A stretch of DNA of 64,000 nt, from contig OX637293.1 in the NCBI GenBank assembly GCA_951799445.1, positions 26,040,001 to 26,104,000 of the forward strand, in the 5' to 3' direction. Shown piece by piece: positions 24,341 through 36,213 of the stretch. The notes beneath the pieces were generated by a model. It did no database searches and had not been told where the DNA came from. It was given only the letters and a program-made list of their open reading frames with translations. The translations under genes were made by a program, and so were the position numbers. The DNA comes from Pseudisothecium myosuroides (lineage: Eukaryota; Streptophyta; Bryopsida; Hypnales; Lembophyllaceae). Every line of letters starts with the position of its first letter. Positions within the stretch are counted from its first letter, which is position 1.

Positions 24341-25105
24341 GGAGACCCCAGCCGTGAAAAAGAAATTGCCGGTCGCCTCCTAATCAGGAGTCGCCACGTG
24401 GCCGCGCGGGAAAGGGGTCGGACCAACCGGAAGTCGCCACGCGTGAAGGGTGCCGGTCGGGGTTCGGGAGAAGGGCCCTGCCGTATGGACTGATGGTCTA
24501 ACTGCCTCGTTCTGGCCAGTCCGTGAGTCAAAATTGTTGGAATAGATTTGGAACTCAAGCAAAAATTAGCACTAGAAGCAAATCGCTTAACATTCTAAAA
24601 AGAACATAGAATTAGCAAGGAAGAAGTAGGATTTAATAGGTAGGAAGTAATTAGGAAAGGAAATCTTGGGTGCAACATTTTTATTGCCAAAATTCTCTAA
24701 AGTAGTATGGTAGCTCTCAAAACTCAAATAAAGTAGAATGGAAGTAGAGAGAGATGAAGTGACAATTTAGAATTATGAAGTGGCAATTTAGAAGTTGAAG
24801 AGGATTTAGGAAGAGATAGGATTAGGCGGAAATCTAGGAAGAACAATTAGAACCATCAAAACTTGGATAGAATAATAATTGACCAAGGAGTTGAAGAGGC
24901 AATTATTATTGGAGAGTTGATTTCAATTATTTAGTTCAAGATTAGTCAACCCTTTGAAGTATAAATAATTGAATTAGAATAGTATAGAAGAGAAAGAGAG
25001 ATTAGAAGAAAAAAGAAAAGAAAAGTGAAGTTCAATAAATTGGCAAACCTTGTACTAAAACCCCTACTTTAAGTCGTGGGCAAAACTACCAAACAATTTT
25101 GAAAC

Positions 25106-25168
25106 ATGGCAAACGACAAGGAGTTTGAAGGGGTACACAATTATCTAAACAATGACACCAACTCCGAG
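25106..25168 (+). CDS. 21-codon LTR mini-exon ending at a splice donor
   Basis: An ATG at 25106 opens 21 sense codons rich in acidic residues and asparagine (NNDTNSE at the end). GAG|GTAAGC, a consensus donor, follows. If unspliced, the frame closes three codons later. The related LTR has a mini-exon of exactly the same length and ending residue at 48563-48625. Here no downstream ORF exists, so this copy is an orphan. The shared length, start and donor suggest that selection once acted on it. Confidence 0.5.
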
Positions 25169-26379
25169 GTAAGCTCCTAACTTTAAACCATCCATTTCAA
25201 TTTCTCAAAATAGGCATTTACAATTAGGACCGAACTCTTAAGCCAATTCAGAGTGTTTAGAATAGGAATATTCCAAAAACCAGGGTAGTAGTGTGGTAGA
25301 GTCTAGTTAGAGGTTTCCCAAACCATATCACACTTAGGATTTGGAGCTAAAACGAGTGAGATATGGGCGGATGAAGTTTATGAATAATATTGGATGAAAA
25401 TTAGTACATTTCATCCAAATGGAACAAGAATAGAAACTTAGGTAGAATCATAAATCTAGACTCTAGAAGTGAAACAAAAATTAGAATTCAAGTTGTAGGT
25501 TAGTAGAAAACCATGGATGAAGTTTGAAGTACCGATTAGCGGTCAAACTTCATCCATTGATAACTCCTAGTAGGAAGGTCCAATTAGCACGTGTCTTAGC
25601 ATTTTGGAAAGCTAGAATTAAGACTTACAAAGAAAAATTAACAAAAAATCTAAAAATAGTAATCTGCTCAGAGTAGCACCGAGCCATATAAGTAGGATAA
25701 AGATCAAATAATCACTAAAAGAGATAATCAAATAGAAGAATTAGATTTGGAGATAGGTATAAGGCACTTAGTAAAGTCCAGAACTAGTTTAACTTAGGAG
25801 AAATTCTTAATCATTTAGTAGCAACCAATGGATGAACTTTGGATTAGGATATGGATGAAATAGGGTAAAACTCATCCATCCAAGTCCAAACTTAGAACTT
25901 AGGTAGAAGTTTGCAATATAGAATCAGAGTCAAAAACTTGAAGTAAAATAGAATAAGGAAAGGGTTTAAATCTAAGGATGAAGTTTGGATAGACTTATAG
26001 AAGCTAGAACTTCATCCGTCCATAACTCTTGCTAGGAAGGTCGCATAATGTTGAATTTTATATTTTTAGAAATGGCATGAAATTCTCTATCTTTATGTTT
26101 GGCTAAATTTAGATTGTATCACCTTTCTTTCAAAAACCACCGTGGCCTAGTTGGTACGACCTAATTAGAGTAAAACTTGCAATTTAAGTTAGTTTTTCTT
26201 GATTTCTTAGTTTGTCTTGCAAACTTGTGTATGTTTAGGATTTAGAAAAGATCTACTGCTTGGAAGGCACAATAGATTTACGCTAGGCACCCATAGGACA
26301 AAAATCAAACCTAAAACTCAAGAGCCTGGTTGTACTCACTTATTTACCGAGGGTGGGTAAATAAGCGCTCACAATATTG

Positions 26380-28250
26380 CCTAAATATTTGAATATTTCT
26401 AAAAACCTACATCACACCTTAAACCCCACATGATAGGTTTCCCAAAACATGAAAACCTAGAAGTTGTTGAAAACAAAAAAATTGTACGCCAAAATGCCAA
26501 AACACTAACACCAATAGTTTCACATGTCTGAAATCTTTTGCGCACAAAAGAAAAACTATTTCAACACTCAGGTGCCAAATTAGACCTTCACGAATGGTAT
26601 CTTGGTATTGAAGCTTACATTAATGATGTGTGAATGAATTCTACGGATCAGAATTTCAAAGAGGAAAAGGCGGTCTTTTTGAATGCTATTGAATGTTATG
26701 TCCAAGAAGACTAACCCTGTGCAATCTAATAAATCCTAAAACTTTACATGTAGCCTCCAAGAGATTCAATGTCTATAAATACAAGCTCATTTTTTTTACT
26801 TAGCACTTTCAAACAAAGATGCATGTTAGTAGTTACATTTCTTCTAGTATATTGTATGGCATCTTTCAATCTATGGAAAATCTTGGTGCTCTGATTGCAC
26901 AATTGGACTCCTAGAGTTCTCTTTAATTGAAGATGCCTCCTTATGATTTTTGGTCATGGACTTTGTTACTTCTTCTTGTAGTTGGAATTTTGTACATGCA
27001 TAATTTATTAATTTCCTTAATATGGCCAGTAAATTTGCAAGACTTTATAATCTAGTATTTGTTTGGAGTATACTAGTCTTGGAGATGATCCAAGGTCACT
27101 TAGGACTACATTTTTAAGGGTTTTAGCCATTTGGTAGTATGCACAAGATTATCTGTATGTGTACCTCCTATTTTAGGTGGGTATTTTGCAAATTTGATTG
27201 GGACCTTCTATCTCTTGAATTTTGGCTATCTTTAAGCACTAATTCTACCCTTGAGGTTTCTAGTAAGATTTTTTGAAACCCAAGGGTCATTTTGATAATT
27301 GGATAAGTATAACTTGATCAACTTTGAATTAACATGCTTACTTAGGAGTTCTCTACACTAAATGAGCCTTGATGACAATTCTTGGGCTCACACATGCAAG
27401 GACCAATAACTTGCAAAGCAAATTTAGATACATTAACTTCTTCACATTTTATTGTTTTATGAACATGAATACAAATAAAAGTAATTGATCACAAACATTG
27501 ATTCAAATACTGTCAGAATATATTCAACTTGCAAAATAGTTTTCTTGTTATTGATCCAAATGCTCTTATACTTTATCTAACATTGCATCAATACTCTTCG
27601 ACTTTCTAAGCATTGATTCAAAATAATATCTTCAAATTGATTTAACATTTAAACCTCTATTTAACTTCCTTAACATTGGTTCTAAATTCCCGCCAAAAAA
27701 TGTACCATTCAATTTATTAGAGGATTATTTCTTGTAACGCCCTCTTGGCACACGAAATCCACGTAATTGATGATTACCGATTTTTTATTCATCGATCACA
27801 TATTTCATCCATTTTTATATGGATATTTGCAGCGGACAATCTCCTTGTTGTTGGGAATTTTGAAAATAAATAGCCATTCCTGACCGGGCTTTGCCCTCCT
27901 TGTCAGCCTGTTATTTTTGGAATTCCCTCCGCCTCAGTGATTGCCCTATATGTAGAACACTTAGAAATAAGGCTTGTATTACTACAGTGACTCTTAAATC
28001 AACTAAGGTTTGAAGAAACTAGAATACCAAGGAGACAAAAACATAAAGATGTGCTCAGACTGAGAGAGTGTGCTGTTGTACTACCAGATGATTCACCTCC
28101 GAATGTGGCCTTCAAGGTTCCCAAGTTTGCCTTCCACCAAATCCAAATGCAAAATACAAGGTGGAAAATCGCATTTACCTGCTAAATAGTACCGGCATGT
28201 TTTAAGCTTACGTGTTAACACAATTTCACAATCCCCAAACAAATTGCAGT
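26380..28250. other. AT-rich intergenic DNA, no gene seen
   Basis: I see no open frame with coding character, no array and no RNA gene. Confidence 0.4.
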
Positions 28251-28494
28251 CATATTCGTTAAATTGAGACAAAATAGACATTTTGAGACTTCAGCCCTAT
28301 TATTTGAGACCTTGATTCTAACAAATCAAAAATTTATGAACATATCAACCTTTATAAAATCAAAGGTTTGTGAATGTTGTAACATATTCAAGTCTTGATT
28401 CACCAAAAAAATTCAATATCAAACACTTATTATCATCTAAATGTAAAGTCAAAGATAATATGAGACTGCAAATTGTCTCATTTTAACGAATATG
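28251..28494. mobile_element. MITE with CATATTCGTTAAAT ends
   Basis: The left end CATATTCGTTAAATTGAGAC is matched by the inverse of GTCTCATTTTAACGAATATG on the right. The core CGTTAAAWTG links it to the other small elements of this region. No coding sequence lies inside. Confidence 0.65.
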
Positions 28495-28847
28495 GCTGGA
28501 GTGTTCAAAGGATGCTAGAAACAAAGACCAAGAATTATGTTCCAATACCAGGTGAACTTGTGAGGCCACTGAGCTTGCATATGATGATGAGGCTCCAATA
28601 ATTACCACAAATTCAGCAAAAAATCAAACAGGCAAGAGGAAAGTTTTGATCAGAATGCAGGCATATCATATACAGTACATCATCTTTTTTCTTGTGTGCA
28701 ACAATTAACATGATTTCAGTAACATTACAGCAATTCCAGATCTTTTGAACATAATAAAGAGAATCATCTCCAAGGGAAGGATTCTCTATGGTTACAATGA
28801 TCATATGGTGGCCTCTCCACGAAACAGATAGACCTCCATATGGACCA

Positions 28848-28971
28848 GGTAATTGCACAGCAGGCCAAATTATCAAAAATAATCGCCAGTTAGGACCTAC
28901 CGAGTTGTGGGCAGCAAGGTTGGTACTGACCGGCGACTATTTTTTATGACTTGGCCTGCTTTGCAATTACC
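28848..28971. repeat. 124-bp hairpin with about 50-bp arms
   Basis: The left arm runs from GGTAATTGCACAGCAGGCC to CGCCAGTTAGGACC. The right arm runs from GGTACTGACCGGCGAC to GGCCTGCTTTGCAATTACC. About eight mismatches interrupt the arms, and the loop is about 24 nt. It could be a MITE or a precursor-like hairpin. Confidence 0.75.
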
Positions 28972-29691
28972 AGACATAATGTCAATGTTGCATTATTTCC
29001 TAAAGGCTCTATTTCAACTATCCAATATTCAAAATCCAAATTTTATTGTGTATATTCCTGAAGGTTTTGTCTGCGCTTCCAATTATAGTAATCACATGCT
29101 CTAATTTTATAGCAATCAAAAGATAGTAATATATTTAGAGAGTCGTTTAGAGTGTTGTATTGATGATGCTCTAAGTGATACACCCTGCAGAGCAATTTGC
29201 CGTGTGCCCATCAGGTTATGTGTGGTACAGGGCGTTCCGCACTCGGGATTCTGCCCATCTGCCAACATACTGTAGTTACGTTACGTTTGCGAGTTGCCGA
29301 CGACTCGAGTGTCGTCGAGCATACTCTTCACAGGTGCATTAGCTTCAATTACAAGTTGTGCACCTTCTCTTCTCTACCACATATGCTCTTCTTGATCAAT
29401 TAATTTATCCCCCGTGTATACGATTGCTCTCTCCTTGCACTGAATTGCACTCAGTCATTTCGTATTCTATTCCCTTTTCGATCTAGATTTTCCTGAACAG
29501 AACGACCTGCAGCAGTATTCAAGTCCTGTCAGAGTCTCTCAAGATTGCCATTCTCCAGTTGTTTACTTCGCAACTGCAACCCGAACTTTAAAACCAACGG
29601 CATTCTTCACCATCGGCAGAATTTCTTGCAGCAAGAATCCCGAGGGTTCTTGGTATCAACTTGGCGATTTTGAGGTGAATCGGCAGTTGAG

Positions 29692-30092
29692 ATGGCCACC
29701 AAAGTCACAATAGTCATCGTGAACCAAACGAAATATGTGCTGATCATCAACGTGGGAACCCATTGCCTGGCGAGCTTGAAAGCGGGTGGTACGTGAGTAC
29801 AAGATCCAAGTGGACCTTCCAGGAGTTTGTGCTGGAAGCGGACAGCACGGATCACAACATTATGAAACTGAGTGTGAATTCCGATGACTGCTGTGATTAC
29901 CGACGCATCACTGTCACCGAAGTGGATGGCAAGCTGGATGCTCTTCGAGAACCTCGGCAACAGAGTGCCGATGCAAATTCTGACGCGGTGGTGGAGGCGG
30001 TTACCTCAAGATGGGGTCCAAGTTTGAGTGGCATACACAACTTGCTGGCAAAGTCAAGTTGGAAGATATGGTGATGGGTGAGGAGGTTTAGC
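29692..30092 (+). pseudogene. Small gene broken by two frameshifts
   Basis: An ATG at 29692 opens MATKVTIVIVNQTKYVLIIN. The reading then moves to a second frame with STRSKWTFQEFVLEADST and DCCDYRRITVTEV, and finally to a third frame with KMGSKFEWHTQLAGKVKLED and a TAG at 30090-30092. Each segment reads like real protein while the alternatives do not, so two indels are likely. The would-be product is about 130 residues. I do not recognise the family. A 34-nt GT-AG interval near 29793 is too short to be a normal plant intron. Confidence 0.45.
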
Positions 30093-30768
30093 ATCCATAA
30101 ACAGAGTGGCGTTTCAATAAGCACTTGATTGAGCACTAGGCGAGGCACTAGGTAGCTCTATTGCGGAACCTGATTGTGGATTTGAGGTGCATCGTCTGAA
30201 ATGGTGAGCACTGGATTTGGGTTACCTAGCTACCATAGCTTTGATGGGCATGTCATGATCTTGTAAATTGTGTGTCAAAATAGAAATTAAAAAAGAGTAC
30301 AGTAGTTATGGCTTAAAATTCAGCTCCTCTTCTTGAACGGATGCCTGTCAGGCTGTCACCTTTAGATTATAAGCTATGACCTCACTGAGACTAGGTTATA
30401 CAACATTTGAACTCAAAAAAGTCTCAATGTTTGTTTTTTAAGTTCAATAATCAATATATTTGTAAAATCATGGATCGTGGAGGAATCTTCTCTTTGCATA
30501 TGAATCATCATTTTCATTATGTTGCTGTTATTCAGAACTCCAAAATTGTGGCATTCAAGTGAGCACAGCTGTCACAACTAAAACTGGTATAGACCAAAGT
30601 TTCAAGATTGTCAATATTGTAAAATTAGCACAAATTTACAAAAGTTTGGGCCCCGAAAATTGTGACATTCTTCTGCACAAATTGAATTTCAAATTACAAA
30701 AACTAGGCGATCAAATGTCATGAAGGATGAGAAGGGATGCTGGGCAATTCTTCTCATTCATCATAAAT

Positions 30769-30946
30769 GGCCAATTTCATTAGAACAGGTAATATTCCTT
30801 TACAGTTCAGATGACCGTTCTGAAATCTATACCAGTTCTAGATGGTTCAAAACGCCTATTCTAAAGTCTATACCAATCCTAGAAGGTGAAAATGGCACAC
30901 CGTCAAAGTGGCACATGGAATACCACCATTTTAATGAAATTGCCCA
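30769..30946. mobile_element. Diverged MITE, GGCAATTTCATTAAAATGG ends
   Basis: The left end GGCCAATTTCATTAGAACAG and the inverse of the right end (CATTTTAATGAAATTGCCC) match imperfectly. The interior word TTCTGAAATCTATACC resembles the interiors of the copies at 20652 and 32606. Confidence 0.6.
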
Positions 30947-30949
30947 TAT

Positions 30950-32340
30950 AATAAAAATTGTGACATTCATCTATACAAAGCTTTAAAAACTATTATTGGA
31001 TTTATGTTCTAAGAACTTAGATTGCTATGGTTCATGTTCCTGGGTGCACACCTTGAAAATTGTTAGCTTGTTGGATTTTGCCAATTTACATAAACTGAGG
31101 TTATTATAAAGATAAATTTATGATGTCTCTTCATAAACAATCCAATATTCAAGAATAGTTTCCAAAAATCTTCCTTACAACAATTTTAAAACTTTAATAT
31201 GTCTTTGAAATGTTGATTTGCACAAAATTTCCCTTCAATGGTTCATCTTTTCTAATATCTTACTCTATCTTTATCAAACACTGTCAACATATCAATCTAT
31301 TTCAGATGCAACACTATGCGTCTATGAAGGCCAAATTTTGTCGGATTTCAAAATCATCAAAATCAACCAATAAGAGTGCTTAGTTCATTAAATTGGACCA
31401 CAAACCAAGCCCATAGGCTTACATTGAAATCCAAATTGATTCTTATTTTCATCCAAAGGTCGCTTGTGTGGCATTTTTGTGCGAGTGTTTTGGCACCAAA
31501 TTTTTGGGCCCAGGTTTAGGCCCAATTGCAAGTAATTGGTTGGCCAATTTTTTCACTTGGGCCCAATTTGAGTTGGCCTCATGGATTGTAAATTGAATCA
31601 ACTTCAAATCCGGCCCACACCCTACTATAAAGTGGCCCTAATTGAGACAATGTTGAGGGGTTTAACTCTTCTTTCTAACAGATGTCCCGTGCATCAACTC
31701 TGTATGTTTCAATCAATTCTATCAGCTCTCCACACGCTCCTTCTGTCTTAGTTTGAATTCCTTTATCGATTCTGTTAATCATTTTTCAATCCTATCAATT
31801 TTCCCTATCCTTCAACTAACAGTGGTGATTCAGATCCTCCTTCATAAGAGTCGGTGCTTCAATTCATTCATCATTTGCCAGTGTTTCCCACAAAGACTCA
31901 TCTCCACTTGTTGAGTGGAAAAGCATTTATTCAACAAACAAAAATTGCACGATACAAGAAGTAGATTTCACCAAAGTCTTCTAATTCAGAGCCATCCAAA
32001 ACTCCTCACAAAACATTACAAAGGCCTTCACAATAACATAACAATTTTGGAAGGAGTTCTTAACACATTGAGTTTCGAAGTCAACTTCCAATTCAAGGAC
32101 GAATCAAGCTACTCCAATCCTAACATTTTTATCTGACGTACCGACACCTTGAGGTCAAGAAAGAAATCCTTAAACAAGCAACAACAATCTTTTCAATAAC
32201 TCCTTGACGAGTGACGACAGCTCCTACTCCTCTTAGATTATGTATTTGCAAGAAGAAATAGCACATCATTCTCAGCCATATGAACTGAATCCAAATCATA
32301 TCATGTTTCTCTTATACAATATATCAGATGAGCACTAAGA
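30950..32340. other. AT-rich intergenic DNA, no gene seen
   Basis: I see nothing supportable. Open frames are short and low in complexity. Confidence 0.4.
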
Positions 32341-32348
32341 TGGTAACG

Positions 32349-32515
32349 TCAATTTCGTTAAATTGGCGATATTCCATCCCTATGGCGCAGTTGAGGCCGC
32401 TGAGCAAAACCAAAATCCATACCTGTCCTACCTGTTCTAGTATGTGGTCTGAAATTAGACCTCTGTAAAGATATATGTCACATTTTGTGGAGTATCGCCA
32501 ATTTAACGAAATTGA
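32349..32515. mobile_element. 167-bp MITE with 28-bp terminal inverted repeats
   Basis: The ends TCAATTTCGTTAAATTGGCG and the inverse of CGCCAATTTAACGAAATTGA match at 27 of 28 positions when extended to TCCA. It lacks any ORF. It lies only about 90 bp from the next element at 32606. Confidence 0.85.
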
Positions 32516-32605
32516 AGTTTGATGCATTCGTAGAACCTAAGAATATGAAACACAAATTGGCAGAGGCAAAAACTGTCCAACTCTTTATGACTTTACAGCA
32601 ACCGA

Positions 32606-32735
32606 CATTTCGTTAAAATGGCGGTATTCCATAAACTTGGCAATTTCACTTTCAGACAGTGCGGTTTGAAATCTATAAGAGTCCTAAAAGTGAATGGAAA
32701 AATGGCTTATGGAATACCGCCATTTTAACTAAATT
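32606..32735. mobile_element. 130-bp MITE with 22-bp perfect inverted repeats
   Basis: GTTAAAATGGCGGTATTCCA TA on the left is perfectly inverted on the right (TATGGAATACCGCCATTTTA AC). The interior is close to that of the copy at 20652-20780, so these two are the same family. Confidence 0.85.
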
Positions 32736-33522
32736 TCCCATTCAGCGCATTCTAAAGTACAATGCTTGCCGAAGCGTCCCCTCCAAACACTCACCTACCA
32801 ATAAGTCTTCGACACCAGACGCGCAACGTACTCCCACTGACTCATGGCAATGGTCGGCCTCCGGGATCGGCATATAATTCTCCAAACTTCAGCACTGACT
32901 GAAACTCATACACATCAAAATGACAAAATTCCACGAAATTGATGTCAAAAGTAAAGCCGGGAAGTAAAGGCTGAGTTTCAACGAACTGGAGCAGATAATT
33001 TGCATCGCCCGACTGATAAGTAGACTAGTTCCCCAACTGAAAGTCAACTGAACCGCACATTGATACGGTCCATCCTATTTAAATTTTCGAGGTCTCAGTT
33101 GACCACTTATAAACCCAATTGAGCACTAGAAATTATAGTTTAGTCACCTTAAGTACTAGTTTTCAGAGTATTAGTTCTGAGCACGTGGGCATAAATCGCT
33201 TACTAAATCAATGGTAATCATACATAGGTATTGTCCTAATCATCTCACCCATTCCTAGATGGGGGACGTGCTCAGAACACATTCAGGCAGTTATAGCACC
33301 CTCTACTTAGCTCAGAATGTCACATTTTCGGTGCTCTCAGAATCCGCCATTTTAATATCAAACTTTCGGACAAAATTTACAGGCCCGTCGATCACGGAGG
33401 TTCTTCAAATTCAACTCACAGCAGGAAGCATACTGTTCCAATCCGCAACAAATCCGAGCAGATAGCGTCTGATTAATTGACGTACGCTTGGTACTGAATC
33501 TTCAGCAGTTCCCAGGGCTGTT

Positions 33523-34062
33523 TCAGAGTAGAAACGATCCCAAGTTCATGAGCGCCTTGAATTCCCGAAAGTTGACCATCTGGTCTCCGTCATCGTCTAC
33601 GCACTGAATCATACTTCGGCAATCTTCCACCGACACCGTCTCATCGCCGAAGCCCACCAGCACGCCGTGCAGCTCCTCTGCGGAGATGAAGCCATTCTTG
33701 TCCAAATCGAAGACATTGAACGCCGACTGCAATTGAGCCGCGTCCCCGGCACTCGACCCCACCTCGACGTCTTCCACTGGCCGCGGGGACAGGACCATCG
33801 CCCGCGTGTTCAAGTCCATGAACTCTTGGAAGTCGATGAAGCCATCGCCGTTCGCGTCCACCTCGCGCATCAGCTGCTCGATCTCGACGTCGCTCACCTT
33901 CTGCCCCAGCGAACGCACCACCGCGCCCAGCTCTTCCTTGCTGATGCGGCCGTCGCCATTCTGGTCGAAGTAGCGGAACGAGTCCGTGAGCTCTTGCACC
34001 AACTGAGGAGGCAGGTTCAGGTCGATGCGCGGACCCATGGAATCCGTCCTCGCGTACTCCAT
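33523..34062 (-). CDS. Calmodulin-like protein with four EF-hands (179 aa)
   Basis: This is a calcium-sensor protein of the plant CML family. It would change shape on binding calcium and regulate partner proteins. Four EF-hand loops are visible: residues 33-44 (DQNGDGRISKEE), 69-80 (DANGDGFIDFQE), 119-130 (DLDKNGFISAEE) and 156-167 (DDDGDQMVNFRE). Each has acidic residues at positions 1 and 12. The fourth is least canonical, with methionine at position 7. The linker after EF2 (LSPRPVEDVEV) is longer than in calmodulin. The chosen start is the first ATG in the frame (34062). A second ATG at 34038 would give 171 residues and begin MGPRIDLNLPPQ. There is no intron, as is common in this family. 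The gene is markedly GC-richer than its surroundings. Confidence 0.93.
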   Translation of the reverse strand: MEYARTDSMGPRIDLNLPPQLVQELTDSFRYFDQNGDGRISKEELGAVVRSLGQKVSDVEIEQLMREVDANGDGFIDFQEFMDLNTRAMVLSPRPVEDVEVGSSAGDAAQLQSAFNVFDLDKNGFISAEELHGVLVGFGDETVSVEDCRSMIQCVDDDGDQMVNFREFKALMNLGSFLL

Positions 34063-34149
34063 CCCCCAAACCCACACAGAACGGACCCAAATCCACACAG
34101 ACACTAGTACGCTAATCTGCACACAGACTATTACACAGATCGACAATGT

Positions 34150-34900
34150 GCACTAGCTACACAATGTGCACAGAAACCAGTACGCAAATCTGCAACAGAG
34201 ACTAGTCATGCGCGCGCCACTAATGTCAATGAACCTCAGTACTTCTCGTGAATGTTCCGTTCTGGATTTGAGCTTTGCCTTCCCGCATCTCGGATCTTAT
34301 GCACTGGCCCATTTGTGAGCCCAGGTAGACCCCAGTGCTATTAACTTCGTGGAAGAATTTCGCTTCGGGTCTGGGCGTTTACACGCTAATCCGAGCGAGC
34401 GAGCGAGCTTGTTGCGGCGCGGTGGGACCGCCGATCTGGGGTTCGGAGCTTTTGACTGCCCGCTCTCCGGAGCCACTGAGCCAGTGTGCAAAGGGTTTTT
34501 TCATTGCAGACTGCTTTCGTCAAACCCTAAAGATAGGCGACATTGACTAATGGGGATCCGATTCAACCATGCCGCAAGGCTTTTCATTTGTCAAGAGGTC
34601 TGGTTTCCTGGGGCAGCTGTAAGTTAGAAAAAGTGGAGTACGACTCCTCGATGAGCACAGTATATCTAATAATGGGGCCATTGACGACTGAGGACGGACT
34701 GCGGAGGTGTCGCCAGAGAGCAGTGGAGCACTTGCTGAAGGCCGAATTATCGGTGGAGGACGCGTTTCTCGCCTTCCTGCGTGGGTCAAAGCTCGCCGGT
34801 GCCGCCAGCAGAAGAATTCGATGGCGTCTACGTTGATCATGTTGCGGCACTGGCACTCTAGGGCAGAGAAAAGAAAGGGGGGACTCCGGTGACATTAGAA
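34150..34900. other. GC-rich upstream region of the CML gene
   Basis: GC-rich DNA extends past the CML start. It includes a (GAGC)n run near 34398 and overlapping open frames on both strands. A plus-strand frame from an ATG at 34651 (62 codons, LRRCRQRAVEHLLKAELSVE) has coding-like composition but no recognised domain. I would not call it a gene. Confidence 0.3.
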
Positions 34901-35760
34901 ACCTGACGATTGACTTGAGGGCCATTTACACGAGCGCGAAGTTAGCTGAAGCAATCAGTTGGCTTCGCTTCTGCAGTGGCTCTTGCAAAGTCTAAAGTAG
35001 GGACACCCAAAACCGCCACTTTGGAATTGTCCATTTGTTTAAAAAAAACAAAAAAACGCCACTTTGTTTACTAATGAGCAGTTTCTATTGTTAGACTGGT
35101 AAAGTTTTCATATTTCTTTGTGAAGGTTTCATATTTACTTGTTGTTGGCAAAGTAATGAAAGCCGGAGTTTCCAATGCACAAAAGAATGCGATGTTTGCA
35201 TATGCAAAAGTTATGAAGGGTCAAATTTTTATTTGATAGATGTTCTAGAATCGTTTCTTTTACACACACACATGTTGATTTTAGAGATGTATAAAGGGTG
35301 ACGATGGCAGGTTTGACAAGGTGCAATTTTAGGTATACCTGACACATTTTGTTTTCCATAGATGACCTTATTTTACTCATATTCTAGTAGTTTTGAAGGC
35401 CATAAAACATTTTTGCTTTCACTTGGCTTGCTTTTGCTTTCTATTCATATTGGAAGCAAGTTTGTTTGTGCCTACAATCATGACAAAAAATAAATTAGGT
35501 TACTTGCAATAGTAACATTACTGTAGCCAGAGGTCACCTTCGTCGAAAAATAATTTCAAAGGCAAATAATTTTGAAAATTAACAAGTCACCTTGCCAAAT
35601 CCAAGGAAAATTAATTGTAAAGAAAGCCAAGATGTTGGATAAGATACCAATACAACTTGATGCCAATACATGTCCACTAAGTAATGGATGGAGAGGTCAT
35701 TTTAATAATAAAATCCATTGTCCATCATGAATCCTCAAAGGATATGGGACACTTTGAAGA

Positions 35761-36213
35761 TGAGAGCTTGACCGCTCATTGTCAAAACGCAGGAATAGTT
35801 TTCAATGTAGAACTTTAGACCTCATTTTGGCATAGCCAAATAACTTTTTTGCAAAAAACCTTGAACTAAAAAAGTTGGTAAATCAAGCTAAATTTCATAT
35901 CCAAAAATCTGTTTGAGATTTCAAGCCTCCAATAAAAAATCATGGACAAAATTCAGAGAGGATGTTTGAAAATGTTTGAAACTAAGAAAACATAATGTCC
36001 CTTGCGATTCCTCTCTGAATTTTGTCCATAAATTTTTATTGGCAGTTCAAAATTTCAAACAGATTTATGAAGATGAAATTTAACTTGGTCTACCAACTTT
36101 TTTTAGTTTAAAGTTTTTTGAAAAAAGTTATTTTACTATGCCAAAATGAGGTCTAAAATTCTACATTGAACACAATTTTTGCTTTTGACTTAGTTAGGTA
36201 TGAGCGGTTGAGC
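35761..36213. mobile_element. Long foldback element, copy 2
   Basis: This is a near relative of the foldback at 10332-10772. The left arm has GACCTCATTTTGGCATAGCC and the right arm TACTATGCCAAAATGAGGTC. The centre has GAGAGGATGTTTGAAAATG against CCTCTCTGAATTTTGTCC. Arms are about 200 bp. Confidence 0.75.

Larger units (their letters stand above)
23220..26373 (+). mobile_element. Solo LTR or LTR remnant, related to the LTR at 45.8-50.2 kb
   Basis: Landmarks occur in the same order as in the large element: GGTGAGC and TATATAAGG near 23260, tandem units with GCAAAGCTTTGA, a leader with AAGTCGTGGGC, a 21-codon exon, then TGCTTGGAAGGCACA and GGGTGGGTAA. Similarity to the large element stops at CACA (26371-26373 here, 50225-50227 there), as expected at an LTR end. 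No ORF or primer site follows, so this is a solo or truncated LTR. The true start is uncertain. A TG at 23038 preceded by ATAT, matching ATAT just after 26373, is a weak candidate. Confidence 0.7.

Noticed and set aside
29793..29826. 34-nt intron explaining the frame change in the small gene
   Set aside because: It is far shorter than normal plant introns and does not restore the downstream frame.
33641..34107. Long ORFs on both strands over the calmodulin-like gene
   Set aside because: They are shadows of a GC-rich coding frame. Only the EF-hand frame has domain content.
34543..34925. Overlapping ORFs on both strands upstream of the calmodulin-like gene
   Set aside because: GC-rich composition creates open frames on both strands, and neither shows a motif or splice logic.
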